Source of the DNA: Hysterangium stoloniferum
Lineage: Eukaryota > Basidiomycota > Agaricomycetes > Hysterangiales > Hysterangiaceae
Assembly (NCBI GenBank): GCA_015178975.1
Contig: WHVD01000283.1
Location: forward strand, 1 to 64,000
Length of the DNA stretch: 64,000 nt
Direction: 5' to 3'
The translations under genes and the position numbers were made by a program. Positions 1 to 9,787 of the stretch are shown here, in pieces. Under the pieces are notes generated by a model. That model ran no database searches and was not told the DNA's origin. It saw only the letters and a list, made by a program, of their open reading frames with translations. How positions within the stretch are numbered: the stretch's first letter is position 1; each line of letters opens with the position of its first letter.

Positions 1-2
1 CA

Positions 3-956
3 CGAATATTTGTCAAACAGGTAGCAAGCCCCTTCGGACTGCCCTCTCGAATAATCTGTGACCGGGATAAGAGATGGACCTGCAGGTTTTGGCGGGAAGT
101 CTGTAAGATCTATGGTACCACCCTTGCGGTATCTTCGGCTCATCATCCTCAAACGGATGGGCAAACGGAGAATATGAACGTGACCATAGAACAGATGCTT
201 CGAGCCTATTGTGCCTCTGCTAAAGAAAGCTGGTCCCAGTGGATTGAGGTAGTTGTTCACGCATACAACTCGACTGTTCACAGTTCCACAAACTACGCCC
301 CGGCCTTCTTATTAATGGGATACCTCCCAAGAGGAATGTCTCGAGTTCTAGGAGGTGACGAGCCCCTAGTTCCTAGAGAACTATCAGACAGCCCTATGGC
401 CGACCAATGGATCCTCGAGCTAGAAAATCATCGGCAGATGGCGTGGGATTCCATCGCTCGAGCCCAAGAGATTCAAGCACGAGCGTATAACAAGAAGCAA
501 AGACCTGTAGAAGATATCTCTGAGGGAGACTTTGTATTGGTGAACCCCCACTCCCTCGAACTGGTGGAAGTCAAGGGAACGGGGAAGAAACTGATACAAA
601 GACGGATTGGACCATTCGAGGTCCTTGAGAAATTGAACTCTCAAGTATTTAGGCTTAAGATTCCCCCGGAGTACCCTATGCATCCAGTCATTAATCGGGA
701 TCATCTGCGGAAATATCAACCCTCTCCTTCCAAGCTAGGTCCGAGACCCCAACTTGAGAACCTAAGAGAGTTGAAATCAGATCACGAAGAATATGAAGTC
801 GAAGCTATTGTTGGACATAGGAAACAGCAGAATCGTCTGCTATTCAGGGTGCACTGGAAAGGTTATGGACCCGAGGAGGATTCGTGGTTAAGCAGCACTG
901 ACCTTAGAAACGCTCCGGCACTTTTGAGGGCATACAAGGCGCTGTTCAACATTTAA
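3..956 (+). CDS. Gypsy integrase C-terminal half with chromodomain
   Basis: The frame is open from the window edge and ends at 956. It holds the end of the rve integrase core (HHPQTDGQTEN at about 147-173, followed by NSTVHSSTNYAP), then the C-terminal domain with the GPFEVLEK and HPVINRDHLRKYQPS blocks typical of chromoviruses, and a chromodomain (RVHWKGYGPEEDSW near residues 225-240 of the part after the first Met). In chromoviruses the integrase joins the cDNA to host DNA and the chromodomain is thought to steer it toward modified histones. The N-terminal part of pol is outside the window. Confidence 0.9.
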   Translation, partial: RIFVKQVASPFGLPSRIICDRDKRWTCRFWREVCKIYGTTLAVSSAHHPQTDGQTENMNVTIEQMLRAYCASAKESWSQWIEVVVHAYNSTVHSSTNYAPAFLLMGYLPRGMSRVLGGDEPLVPRELSDSPMADQWILELENHRQMAWDSIARAQEIQARAYNKKQRPVEDISEGDFVLVNPHSLELVEVKGTGKKLIQRRIGPFEVLEKLNSQVFRLKIPPEYPMHPVINRDHLRKYQPSPSKLGPRPQLENLRELKSDHEEYEVEAIVGHRKQQNRLLFRVHWKGYGPEEDSWLSSTDLRNAPALLRAYKALFNI

Positions 957-1184
957 CGGAATATATGCGCTCAAGGAATCATCTATTCCCTCTCTTTTGT
1001 AACTTCCTTTCAGAAATATCTCAGTTATTCGGTGAGCCATCTCGTTGGCTTTTATTCTTTTTCATTTTCCTATCCCTTCTGTCGATTGGGACAACCATTA
1101 ATTGGCAGCGGACACATTTCCCCAAAACCCGGCCACAATTAATGAATTCTATTTAACGACCAACCGAGCGGAGTTTCAATTCAA

Positions 1185-1202
1185 TATATATAAAAAAAAA
1201 AA
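1185..1202 (+). promoter_or_regulatory. TATA-like run before the extra ORF
   Basis: TATATATAAA followed by an A-run lies about 100 bases before the ATG at 1290. Between them is a C/T-rich leader (about 1230-1275), a pattern common at fungal promoters and transcription starts. It suggests that the downstream frame has its own promoter instead of relying on read-through from pol. This is inference from base pattern only. Confidence 0.4.
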
Positions 1203-1289
1203 GTACACGTAAATTCGCATAAATTTTCTTTATCTTTCACACCACGTCCTTCCCTCTATCTTCAACTTCACCACTTTTATCGTGTTATA

Positions 1290-3335
1290 ATGCTCCCTTT
1301 CCAACAAAACAAGCAAGTCCTCCCTAAGTTCAAAAAGGTCCAGCGAGCCCCGACAGCCAGTACATCCACGACCGGCGGGGGATTCATCACCCGCGTGCCT
1401 CGTACAGACAATGTCGAGAGCAATTGGGGTACCCAGGAATCAACCCCCCTTTCGACTTTCTCCTTTGGTGATGAGCCGGGGAAAAGTACCGGTACGGATT
1501 GGAGCAAGCCGTTAGGCCCCTCCGTCAGGCCATCATCTGAGGAAGTCGCTGCTAGCATGCGGAAGCAGGAAATGTTCATGGAAGAACACAACGCAAGGAG
1601 ACTCGCCCGCAAAAGAGAAAGGCGTGCTGAGTATAGAAGTCAACAGGAGGCGAGGGGAGCAAGAGAAGGAGTCCCTTCCAAGCGGCAGCGGCGTGAGTAC
1701 AGAGCGCAGTGCGGAAATGGAGCTTCAGTGCCGATCCTTCCCCCAGCGGGAGAGAAATGGGCCGACTTCGCGGAGACTGATGATAGCGAGGGTGGGACGC
1801 CTTGTATTAGGACTACGGGAACCAAGAGCTGGAAGGAGAAGGAGGGTACCATCTTTTACGACTGGGAGCTACTTCGACGCATTAAGTTGCAACGCATAGT
1901 TCTCACCCGAGGGGACGGTCAAACGCTGCCCCAACAAGAAAAGGGATACCCTAGGGGACCAATTGAGTTTTCCTCGGATGAGGATGAGGAGGAGGACGAG
2001 AACAGGAATGGCGTGTATAGTATCCGATCTTTGGGAGAGGATTGCCATGAAGGGTTCCTTCTCCCATCTGAAGTTCGTTTCGTAACCAGCGACCCCAACC
2101 AAAGACAAACACGGAGACCGTCATCCAGAGTATGGAGGGGTCACCGCCCTAGTCAACAGTCACTGGAACGCGAACCTTCCACGATTCCGGTCCCACATCT
2201 CTCGCCAACGTCGAGGCTCCTTCCCATCATTCACCCTACACACACTCCCTCAGCCCCAATCCTAACGCCTCATTTACCTCCCTCTTCAAACGCTGTACCA
2301 GTCCCAACCTCACTTGGGATGTCGAGGCCCCCTCCCATCCTTCACCCGACACACACTCCCTCTGCCCAACACAAACCTTCCCCGATTCTGGCACCTCGTC
2401 TCTCTCCCTCCCCGAAAGCTATACCGGTACCGACCCAACTTCCGCCGTCACCAGGTATCCCTCCCGACTCTCCGTATTCATATTGCGTATCCTTGGGTAG
2501 CCCTATCCAGGACCTTCCACCAGAGCGAATGGATGTCAATTTAGACCCCCCTACACTGGACGTCATTGATCCCCTGGCAAGCAGAAAGGTGAAGGAGATG
2601 CAGAAAGCCACCACTCCTCTCCGAGAACAATCCCCTATTCCCGTTCTTGACAGCCCGGTTCCCCTCACTGAGCCCGTATCCACAACTTTCTGGATGCGAG
2701 TAGCCGTCAACTACCCTTCCGAACAGTTTCCTGTCAGAAGGGTGCTATCAGAGCTCGTGCCAGTACTTCAACAACCGGTCCTTCAAGGGAGCCTCAAGGG
2801 TTGTCGCGGTCTGGCTCCGTTGTCGGAGATAATGGAGGATTTCTATCTCTCCTTCGAGGATCTCGCAGAGGGGAAGAACTTTGCACGAGCAGCACAGGAG
2901 ATTAAACTCTCTATGTTCCGGCACATCATAGTGGAGCTTCACCGTCTGCCCCCAGACTCAGCGAATGTCCTCTCTATTGCTGGCTTAGTAGATTTACTCG
3001 AGGCCCTCGTCCTGACGCCTCCCACAGAGACCACCGTGCAACCACACGTTCCTGCCCTACTGCCCGCGTCTTCGTTTCCCCTCCCCAATGCTCCTCTTCT
3101 CGCGCGGATTTCCGCTCCACCGGTTAGTGTCCGCGCAGTCGTTCGTTGCAGAGAGAAAGCCTACAGACGATGGACCGACTCCTTGTACAGGAATCCTAGT
3201 GATTTGACTCGGGCGAGAATAGCTGAATCCTTCAGAGTAAAAAGGGAACGATGGGGAAACCTCATTTTGGACTTTGGGGGATCCTCACAGGAAGCTTGGG
3301 GCGGCGTCCCAGATGCTCTTCGACACCTAGTATAG
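1290..3335 (+). CDS. 681-residue extra ORF between pol and 3' LTR, unknown function
   Basis: A long intact frame lies between the chromodomain and the polypurine tract, so it belongs to element 1. I recognise no domain. The N-terminal quarter is basic and Arg-rich (RRLARKRERRAEYR near residues 103-116 and PSKRQRRE near 129-136, possible nuclear signals). The middle (about residues 270-420) is Pro/Ser-rich with internally repeated SAPIL/PSPILAP-like blocks. An acidic stretch EDEEEDEN lies near residue 235. The C-terminal quarter is predicted by eye to be more helical. No signal peptide or membrane segment is seen, so an envelope role is not supported. It could be a captured host gene or an accessory protein of this chromovirus lineage. 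Confidence 0.6.
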   Translation: MLPFQQNKQVLPKFKKVQRAPTASTSTTGGGFITRVPRTDNVESNWGTQESTPLSTFSFGDEPGKSTGTDWSKPLGPSVRPSSEEVAASMRKQEMFMEEHNARRLARKRERRAEYRSQQEARGAREGVPSKRQRREYRAQCGNGASVPILPPAGEKWADFAETDDSEGGTPCIRTTGTKSWKEKEGTIFYDWELLRRIKLQRIVLTRGDGQTLPQQEKGYPRGPIEFSSDEDEEEDENRNGVYSIRSLGEDCHEGFLLPSEVRFVTSDPNQRQTRRPSSRVWRGHRPSQQSLEREPSTIPVPHLSPTSRLLPIIHPTHTPSAPILTPHLPPSSNAVPVPTSLGMSRPPPILHPTHTPSAQHKPSPILAPRLSPSPKAIPVPTQLPPSPGIPPDSPYSYCVSLGSPIQDLPPERMDVNLDPPTLDVIDPLASRKVKEMQKATTPLREQSPIPVLDSPVPLTEPVSTTFWMRVAVNYPSEQFPVRRVLSELVPVLQQPVLQGSLKGCRGLAPLSEIMEDFYLSFEDLAEGKNFARAAQEIKLSMFRHIIVELHRLPPDSANVLSIAGLVDLLEALVLTPPTETTVQPHVPALLPASSFPLPNAPLLARISAPPVSVRAVVRCREKAYRRWTDSLYRNPSDLTRARIAESFRVKRERWGNLILDFGGSSQEAWGGVPDALRHLV

Positions 3336-3349
3336 CACATCCCTTCGAA

Positions 3350-3360
3350 CTGGGGGGCAC
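3350..3360 (+). other. Polypurine tract of element 1
   Basis: A short G-rich run (CTGGGGGGCAC) ends exactly where the LTR starts with TGTAAAGGG. In LTR elements this is the plus-strand primer site. It helps fix the LTR boundary. Confidence 0.6.
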
Positions 3361-4000
3361 TGTAAAGGGTATGCATATATGCATACCTGGACTAAGGAAT
3401 AATAACCGGATTATAGTACTTTATTATTACCTTTTATTTTCTTTCTTTATATTCTTTCTATATTTCGAGCACACCTTGATTTGTAGTTCGAAGCTTTGTG
3501 TATACGTATGGGCGCCCTCGGCGCCAAACGATAGACAACTTTTTACCCAGCAGACACCACTTCGTAACGACTCAGACATCGAATAACGAGAGGTGTCAAG
3601 GGTAGTATCTCAGCTACCATAAAGGTAGCATTCTCTAGTCTACTAATAGCCTTTTGAACTCGAACCGCTAAGGTCGAGTTCCGCTTTCAAGACTTTGCAC
3701 TCGTCGACACCGTAGTCGACTCATGCTACTAATACTCTATCCTAGACACTCAGTCTTTAGCTGAGTATCTTTCTTATTTCTAGCTACTAGTTGTACCGTA
3801 AAAGGTCAACTCGTTATCTTACTGTTCTAAGCCGTCGCGAGCAACTATACAGTTGCTTTTGAGGCGTGCAGTGCGTTCTTATACTAGTACTAACAGTCTA
3901 GTAGTCTATAGTATTGTACTGACGGTCAATACTCTCTAATAGTAGTTGAATAAACACTATTCTTCGTATATAGAGCGGTCAGAACCCACCACTCTTCACA
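3361..4000 (+). repeat. 3' LTR of gypsy element 1
   Basis: The LTR starts TGTAAAGGG after the polypurine tract and ends about TTCACA, giving about 640 bp. It contains a perfect 20-bp palindrome at 3368-3387 close to its 5' tip and several short inverted pairs such as TCAGCTACC and GTCGACTCA-like words. The right flank resumes copia coding sequence on the other strand. The end was set from the TG...CA rule and from where copia similarity resumes, since no partner LTR is visible. Confidence 0.65.
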
Positions 4001-4098
4001 ACCTCTGTGAGATGTAACTGGGATGTTTCAGCACCATTCGGTAAGTCAATAAACAATTCCCCTTTTCCAACGGCCTTAAAACTGCCTTTATTTGCAGC

Positions 4099-5445
4099 TC
4101 AGAACATCTTTATGGGAGTTTTGGTGAAGTTTGTGAGTGCGTCTCGGTAAGGTGTAATGGATCGTGAGCAGCCAGAATCAATAATTTCCATTTGAGGGCT
4201 TGTTTCTTCATTGCTGTCAATTGTGGCAACGGCAACATCTGGTGTGTCTGAAGTATTTGATACTTCGTCAATTTCGTCACTTGTCATTTCAGAGTCCCAA
4301 GAACTATCGCATGGATTATTGCAATCGTCACTGACTTCTGAAAACCAGTCAGATATGTCATCAGGACTGTCATAGTCCTCTGGTAGTTCCAGGTAAGAAG
4401 AGCCTGATACTGAGCCTAGGTCGGGCAGACTGCCATTGCAAGAAGAGTCTTCAATTTCCATTAGTGCAGGTAGGCTATCATCCGAGGCTGACATAGACTC
4501 GATAGCATAAAACCCATCACTCTCGGAGTCAGTATCAATGACGGCATTCGCTGTGCCACCATTTGTTGTACCACTGCTTGTAGTACCGCTGATCTTCTTT
4601 GGTGTGTCTTCTTTCTTTTGGTTATCCTGTGACTTCTTTGGTTTAGGGCATTTATCTTTGTAGTGATCCGTATCACCACAATTCCAGCATGCACCACGAG
4701 GCTTCCTGTCACGGCCCTTTCCTTTTCCTTTCCCACGAGACGAGCCTGCAAATAAGGCCTCATCTTTGTCATCATCCTTTGACTTCCCAGTACGACGTGA
4801 ACATTGTACCTTCTGACGTTCATATTCCTCTCCGATTAGGGAAATGAGGGTGTCAGGTTGGATGGTCTTTGTAGGAGCCCACAAACGAGCGGCAGCAAGT
4901 TGATTGGAAGCGAAGTTGGCAAGGGAATAAGGGAGGGATGAAATGATGGTTGAACGGTAGTCCTTTTCATCGATGTCTACTCCTACTGTAGCTGCCTCCT
5001 CACGCTTGACACGTAGATTGTCCAAGAATTCGCGAACATTGCCTTTGTCTGGGCATTTCATTTTGAGGAATCGGGAACGTAACTCTGTTTGTGCATAAGC
5101 TCCCTTTTCTGCATATTCTGTGACAATTGCATCCCAACGCTCTTTTACAGTCCGCTTAGTGTGTACACGCATAAGTGTCGAATCGGGGATTTTCTGTGTG
5201 AGCAGAGATTTGGCTGAATGTTCATCCTTTTCCCATTGAGCAATAAGAGTAATCTCGTCTGGGGTAGCAGTGGTACCTGCAAGGATTGGACGAGGACTAG
5301 AACTGTCAAAATGTCCCCAAAATCCCTTTGCTTCTACGGCATCTTGAAATCTGACAGTAAAAATTGCCCAATTCAAGCCAGTAGCATCAAGTTTTGGGAC
5401 AGTGGTGGGGAGCGTGTCGGATAAGGAAGTGGCAGCGGTAGTCAT
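4099..5445 (-). CDS. Copia Gag with zinc knuckle and start of protease
   Basis: A frame of 448 codons with the gag-polypeptide (UBN2-like) fold signature: LDATGLNWAIFTVRFQDAVE near residues 19-38, the RSRFLKMKC block near 123-131 and SLPYSLANF near 170-178. A CCHC zinc knuckle CWNCGDTDHYKDKC lies at 253-266 after a Lys/Gly-rich linker. An acidic Ser-rich region follows and then the aspartic protease start IIDSGCSRSIT at about 421-431. Gag packages the RNA in the particle and protease matures the polyprotein. The start Met fits a normal gag start just after the LTR and leader. Confidence 0.85.
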   Translation of the reverse strand: MTTAATSLSDTLPTTVPKLDATGLNWAIFTVRFQDAVEAKGFWGHFDSSSPRPILAGTTATPDEITLIAQWEKDEHSAKSLLTQKIPDSTLMRVHTKRTVKERWDAIVTEYAEKGAYAQTELRSRFLKMKCPDKGNVREFLDNLRVKREEAATVGVDIDEKDYRSTIISSLPYSLANFASNQLAAARLWAPTKTIQPDTLISLIGEEYERQKVQCSRRTGKSKDDDKDEALFAGSSRGKGKGKGRDRKPRGACWNCGDTDHYKDKCPKPKKSQDNQKKEDTPKKISGTTSSGTTNGGTANAVIDTDSESDGFYAIESMSASDDSLPALMEIEDSSCNGSLPDLGSVSGSSYLELPEDYDSPDDISDWFSEVSDDCNNPCDSSWDSEMTSDEIDEVSNTSDTPDVAVATIDSNEETSPQMEIIDSGCSRSITPYRDALTNFTKTPIKMF

Positions 5446-5490
5446 AGCGCTGAGGTACTACGCAGTGGTATAGCTCGGGGCCCAATAACC

Positions 5491-5891
5491 TGTTAAAGAG
5501 AGTGCTAGATAATGAAGTTATCTCAGTGTTTGCACGTGAGAGCGGGGCTAAACAGCTGATATTTACCTAGATAATGAAGTTATCTAGGTGTACATTTATG
5601 AGTACAAAAAGTAGAGCATATGTATGTAACCTAACTCACCTCAGTGTTTGATGCGAGAGCGGGGCTAAACAGCTGAGGTGAAACTAACTAATGAATGAGT
5701 ATAAGTAAGATTCAGAACTACATGGCTTGTGATACTACAAGTAAGTTCCGTAAATAAGCATGATCATTGTGTTTAAGATTGAATAGACCAAGAGGACGGC
5801 AAGTTATATTTCCGAATACAAAGGACAGAACTAATCTGGTTAGGCAAGGCAGCTGATGCATGGAGCTTACGATGTATTTGTTTATTCAACA
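5491..5891 (-). repeat. LTR of the copia element (about 401 bp)
   Basis: Read on the minus strand it begins TGTTGAATAAACAAATAC and ends CTCTTTAACA just before the primer-site region. It contains two internal duplications: CTAGATAATGAAGTTATCT at about 5505 and 5567, and a block with GAGAGCGGGGCTAAACAGCTGA at about 5537 and 5655. No target duplication can be confirmed because the other end of the element is not visible. Confidence 0.65.
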
Positions 5892-5948
5892 CTTTCCTGC
5901 AGGTTTCTCCAGAAACCCTCCAATAAGCTCTGCATGCACTCCTTAACA
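5892..5948 (+). repeat. LTR-E family tail fragment
   Basis: The sequence CAGGTTTCTCCAGAAACCC followed by CCAATAAGCTCTGCATGCAC and CTTAACA matches the 3' tip of the LTR family called E here (for example at 51720-51767). The copia LTR starts inside it. LTR-E is a name used only in this annotation for the family best seen at 49213-50211. Confidence 0.6.
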
Positions 5949-6600
5949 ATTATCAACATCTTACTGAGGACTAACAATCTTGGTAGTACTGGTTCCTCAT
6001 AGAGCTACTCTTAATGGCTTGATAGCTTAGGTAATCCAGACATAGTAGTCACTGGAAATCCTGCTCAGGTATCAAAGACACAAGGAACAATGGGTCTGTG
6101 TAGCCATTCAAGATCTCAAGAAAATGGAATGAAACACCTGACACCACGCATATTGATGATAAGATTGCAGTGCAGGGAGTCTCACTCCCTTACAATCTAA
6201 CAAAAAGTGGTAGCATAAGCAGAGGCTAGATAGTACTCTCAATGCCAGAAAGTGGGAACCCCCACCCCTGTGAATCTACTGTGGTACATACAAATTTACC
6301 TTGAGAGAAAAGACTCTGAGGTGAGCTGAACCCTGCAAAAGCAGAGCTTAGCTTACAGGCTCTGGGGACTGATTGAGAATTTATCAGTATGACATGAGAG
6401 CCTATTAGGCAATTTCATATGAAATCTACCCAGATTTCTGGTGGATATTCTGAGGGCTTTTGGGAAATGGTCTGGGAGGTATCAGAATATTATCAGGGTA
6501 TGAGAAGGACTTGGCTTCGGCTTATGTGATGCACCCTCATACACACATTTGGTTGTCCTTCAAAAAAAAGTGTCAAAATGTTTCAGACTTTTTCAAGGAA
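5949..6600. other. Unassigned repeat debris
   Basis: No gene is seen. A stretch at about 6135-6203 (GATAAGATTGCAGTGCAGGG then CTCACTCCCTTACA) matches 20389-20441 and looks like the 3' tip of another LTR ending in CTTACA. At 6507-6538 lies one copy of the shared 32-bp module GGACTTGGCTTC...CACCCTC found in several LTRs. Confidence 0.4.
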
Positions 6601-6616
6601 AACAAGACTGTGACCC

Positions 6617-6636
6617 GTGGGGGGGCAAGCCCCCAC
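6617..6636 (-). other. GC hairpin, possible Helitron 3' end
   Basis: GTGGGGG and CCCCCAC form a 7-bp stem around a six-base loop in otherwise AT-rich sequence. It lies downstream, on the minus strand, of the Helitron helicase stop. Helitrons end in a short GC hairpin followed by a CTRR tetranucleotide. A convincing CTRR was not found right after this hairpin, so the assignment is tentative. Confidence 0.3.
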
Positions 6637-6900
6637 CATGCTACCACTCCACAACTTTACTCAGTCACTTTGTGACCTGGTGGATCAATACTAATGTCTT
6701 TAAACACTACATTAGCAGTTTGGATTACCTTCTGTGACCACTTCTGTACATTCCAGTTTCCCATTTATTCATTTAGAAACTTATTTTTAAAGTGATTAAA
6801 GTTTACATTATTCAGAATTATATATATTATATACATTTGTAAATTCACTGAACCTAAAAACATAAGTCAGTCTCCTTTTGGAATGTTACTGAATACTTAC

Positions 6901-7242
6901 TCATGGATCAATAATAACATCCTTAAACACTACATTTGCAGTCATATCAGTGTCATGGAGTAGGATTTTCACTCTTCCCCAATTTGTCCCTCTTGAAACA
7001 CCAACATGAAACTGTCCATGTGAGAACACAGGACTACACAGATCCAATCCAACTAATTTTAAAGATTGACCTTGTGACTTATTGATAGTCATAGAAAATG
7101 CTAGCCTGACTGGAAACTGCCAATGATGCAGTTCAAATGGCACTTGTTTTGTAGTTGGAATAATTGTTATTCGAGGAATGAATGCCAGCTCTCCTGCTGA
7201 AGGTCCTGTAATGATCTTTACTTCAAGTACTCTGTGAGTCAT
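6901..7242 (-). pseudogene. Helitron helicase C-terminal end
   Basis: The frame encodes the last SF1 motifs of the same helicase: PVRLAFSMTINKSQGQSL (motif V-like, about residues 44-61) and VGVSRGTNWGRVKIL (motif VI-like, about 79-93). It continues the frame broken near 7375 after a short stretch (7243-7370) that reads as helicase in a shifted frame and includes an in-frame stop before residue 1 of this part. It ends with a stop at 6901. Confidence 0.85.
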
Positions 7243-7370
7243 TTGTATTAATCACAGTCTTGTTCCATTACAGAGTCCTTGTCCTGGATCCAAGTTTCAG
7301 AGAAGCATCAATGGCACTCCAGGTTTCAAATGCAATTTACTTGGTGACAATCCTCCAAAGTTGATTGAGT

Positions 7371-8630
7371 TTAAGTACTCAGGAGGATATAATGTGTCAT
7401 TGGCTCCATCTTTGACATGTCTGCAATGTGGTAGGTCTGTCTAATCCCTGGAAATTTTTCAAAGAGCATGTCATTGATTTGATCTACATCTGTATTTTGA
7501 GGACAGAGAATGGCCCACTCCAAGAAAAACTCATCAGTAAGAACCTCAGGATCATGTATGTTTGGATAAATAGTTGAGACTAAATTATCCACTGTTGGTC
7601 CACATAGCATGTGTTCAGGGACTTTAAACATATGATCAAGAGGCATGTCCTTTCCATGTCCAATATCCAAAAGCCACTGAGCAAAAACAGCACTCTCTTG
7701 ATCAGTAGGATCTACACACATATTCTCAGTCAAAAACAGAATCTTGACATTGTGCCAAAGGTGAGACCGTGAAATACATGCACCAATAATATCTTCTTTT
7801 GAACCTTTAGGAATGACAGGCAATGTCTGTTGAAAGTCACCACCCCATGCTACTGTAATGCCTCCAAAAGGAACATCCTTGTTAAGGATATCTCTAAGGC
7901 TCCGATCTACTGCTTCACAGGCAAAGCGATTCTCCATTGGAACCTCATCCCAAATAATAAGGCTGACCTCTTTCATTAGATTGGCCTTATCTGAGCCTTT
8001 CTTCATTGTACAGATGGATTTCTCATCAACCTCAAGGGGAATTTGAAACATACTGTGAGACGTCCGCCCACCACTCAGAATAAGTGAAGTGATGCCAGAG
8101 GAGGTAACACAGAGTACAATGAGTCCTTTGCCTCTGCAGACATATGCCAAAGTATTCCAAACAAATGATTTTCCAGTACCCCCAGGTCCATTTAAAAAGA
8201 AAAGCTTTCCATCTACTCCAGTTTCATGTCTTGCAATGACATCATCGATAATTTGATTGTATGCAACCCTTTGGCCCTCATTTAACTTTTCAATACTTAT
8301 ATTTGCTTTTATTTGCTCAGTATCCTTGTCATAAGCCCTCTGTTCATTGATAAATCGATTTCCCACTCTCTCTTCCCATGGCTGTATAAACTGAGGCATA
8401 TGAGGGTACTCTGAGAGTGGTTTCCCACTTGTATGAAGAATTTCATCAAGCTTAAAGAGGCCAAAGTCATAAACTGTCTCCTCAGATGGCTCTGGTTCAT
8501 TTGGTTGATAAAGATGTGTCTGAAGAAAGTGTTTCAAGTCATCACAAATGTCTGCTTTGAATTTATGCCAGAGTGCAGCTGGATTAGAAGGAAAGCATTG
8601 GCTGAGAATAGTAGCAAACAGTCTGCTCAA
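7371..8630 (-). pseudogene. Helitron PIF1-like helicase, N-terminal and core part
   Basis: This 419-codon frame carries the SF1B PIF1 helicase core of a Helitron: Walker A GPGGTGKS at residues 148-155, Walker B IIWDE at 225-229, and the GGDFQQTLPVIP motif at 263-274. It begins in the linker before the helicase (SQCFPSNPAALWHKF) because an LTR replaces what lay upstream. It ends by a frameshift near 7375: the expected PPEYLNSINFGG continues in another frame. In live Helitrons this domain unwinds donor DNA during rolling-circle transfer. The motifs are intact but the gene is not. Confidence 0.88.
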
Positions 8631-8631
8631 T

Positions 8632-9305
8632 TGTTAGGATACGTACAGGGTGGGTCTCCAGAGAAACCTGCAGAATATCCGGTAGGACTTGGCTTCAGCT
8701 TATAGGCTGTGCCCTCGCTAGATCATGTTGTCCAATTTCAGACAGGTGGACAGGAATCCCAGGGAGTCCGGGTGGGGGTCGTGGGTTGTGAGTCGTAAGT
8801 CGGAGGTTGTGGGTTGTGAGTCGAGACTGGTGAGAGAGATAGATACGCCGGAGCCCGTGGGCTCTGACTAGTGCGAGCAGTGTGAATCAAGTAGGGTTTT
8901 AGAGCGGAAAATGTATTAGATTACTGGGGGGAATCTAAGCTAATCTTCTGACTGGATTGTATGTACAACATCTGCCAGTTTAAATAGACCGTGGAGTAAA
9001 TGTCATACTGAATCCAGTAATAATGAAACGAAGCGAGCAAAACATAAAACAGGAATAGTAAACACCAAATTGGTGTTAGGAACGGGACGGAATGGAGCGG
9101 AGTCCGAATCGTGACAAAGCATAACCCATAACGGGAAATGGAGCAGGAGCGGAGTACAAATCGTGACAGGTCATTTGACTAAAACTGGAATGGGGCTCAA
9201 TTAGAGCAGTGATGGGATTCTGAGTGGGGTCCAGTGACTGATGCATGGGACGAAGATGGACATAGACAGAGATGGAATCCGGGGGAAGTCCGGTCTCTGC
9301 TAAGT
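8632..9305 (-). repeat. LTR-E fragment inserted in Helitron copy 1
   Basis: It begins TGTTAGGATACG, carries the GTTTCTCCAGAAACC-type region, the shared 32-bp module (8685-8716), Gly-strand rich direct repeats (GTGGGTTGTGAGTCG-like, 8780-8830), the palindromic ACCAAATTGGT word near 9066 and the repeated GTGACAGGTCAT words. It is the minus-strand reading of the family seen at 49213-50211. The far end is lost at about 9305, so no target duplication is seen. Confidence 0.7.
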
Positions 9306-9735
9306 TACTGCGCATATACTCAGCTTCTAGCCCCTATTCTCAAGGAATAGTTCTTTTATTTGCTAAAAGAGTCATATATCGTTCTATTGAACCTTTCAAT
9401 AATCAAAATAAGCATTGATTTGAGTTGTTTAAGCTTAATAGTGCAGCTCAGTAATCTATCAGTATTTAAATTACTGGACCTTTGCTTGTTTTATTGTTGA
9501 AGCTCTGTGACACTATAGCATATATTGAGCTATCTAGAGAAACCCCTGAATACATTACAGGAATATTCCAGTGGCTTCCAAAGGAATAGTAGATAATAAG
9601 TACAAATAGTAGATAGAATATTGTAGAATATTCTATAAGATTCTAGAATGTTCTATTATGCCAAGAACATTCTATAGTGTCTTAGAAGTAGTTAGAACCT
9701 TCCACAATGCTCTAGAAAATTATAGAAAATTCTAA

Positions 9736-9787
9736 ATGACATCATTCCTCCCAGAATGACATCATTCCTCCCAGAATGACATCATTC
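9736..9787 (+). repeat. Short tandem repeat, 20-bp unit
   Basis: The unit ATGACATCATTCCTCCCAGA is present twice in full and a third time in part, directly adjacent. It lies about 40-90 bases before a TATA-like box, a position where repeated activator sites would be plausible. Confidence 0.7.

Larger units (their letters stand above)
1..4000 (+). mobile_element. Ty3/gypsy chromovirus, 3' portion (element 1)
   Basis: The window opens inside the integrase of a Ty3/gypsy retrotransposon; its 5' half lies outside. In order are integrase core end, integrase C-terminal domain, chromodomain, a leader with a TATA-like run, an extra 681-residue frame, a G-rich polypurine tract (3350-3360) and an LTR starting TGTAAAGGG and ending near TTCACA. 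The LTR end abuts copia protease sequence at about 4001, so this element inserted into the copia element. The visible part looks whole, with no breaks seen, which suggests a fairly young copy. The 5' LTR and target duplication cannot be checked here. Confidence 0.85.
4001..5891 (-). mobile_element. Ty1/copia retrotransposon, 5' portion
   Basis: On the minus strand the order is LTR (5491-5891), a primer-site-like stretch (5471-5490), a short leader, gag and the start of protease. The protease similarity runs on to about 4001, where the LTR of gypsy element 1 begins, so the copia element was the target. The remainder of pol lies outside the window if it exists. The element itself sits in LTR debris (5892 onward). 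It is an interrupted copy with few breaks in the visible part. Confidence 0.8.
6637..8631 (-). mobile_element. Helitron fragment, helicase part (copy 1)
   Basis: This holds the C-terminal part of a fungal Helitron Rep/helicase on the minus strand and its 3' flank down to a GC hairpin. The Rep part is missing because an LTR-E copy begins at 8632 inside the coding sequence. The same protein is found on the plus strand at 20.4-31.6 kb, and the two are very alike at protein level. The region 6660-6900 between the stop and the hairpin is AT-rich without other features. Confidence 0.8.

Noticed and set aside
965-1156. 63-codon frame with a hydrophobic stretch after pol
   Set aside because: One hydrophobic run in AT-rich sequence is expected by chance; no signal for an envelope or membrane protein family.
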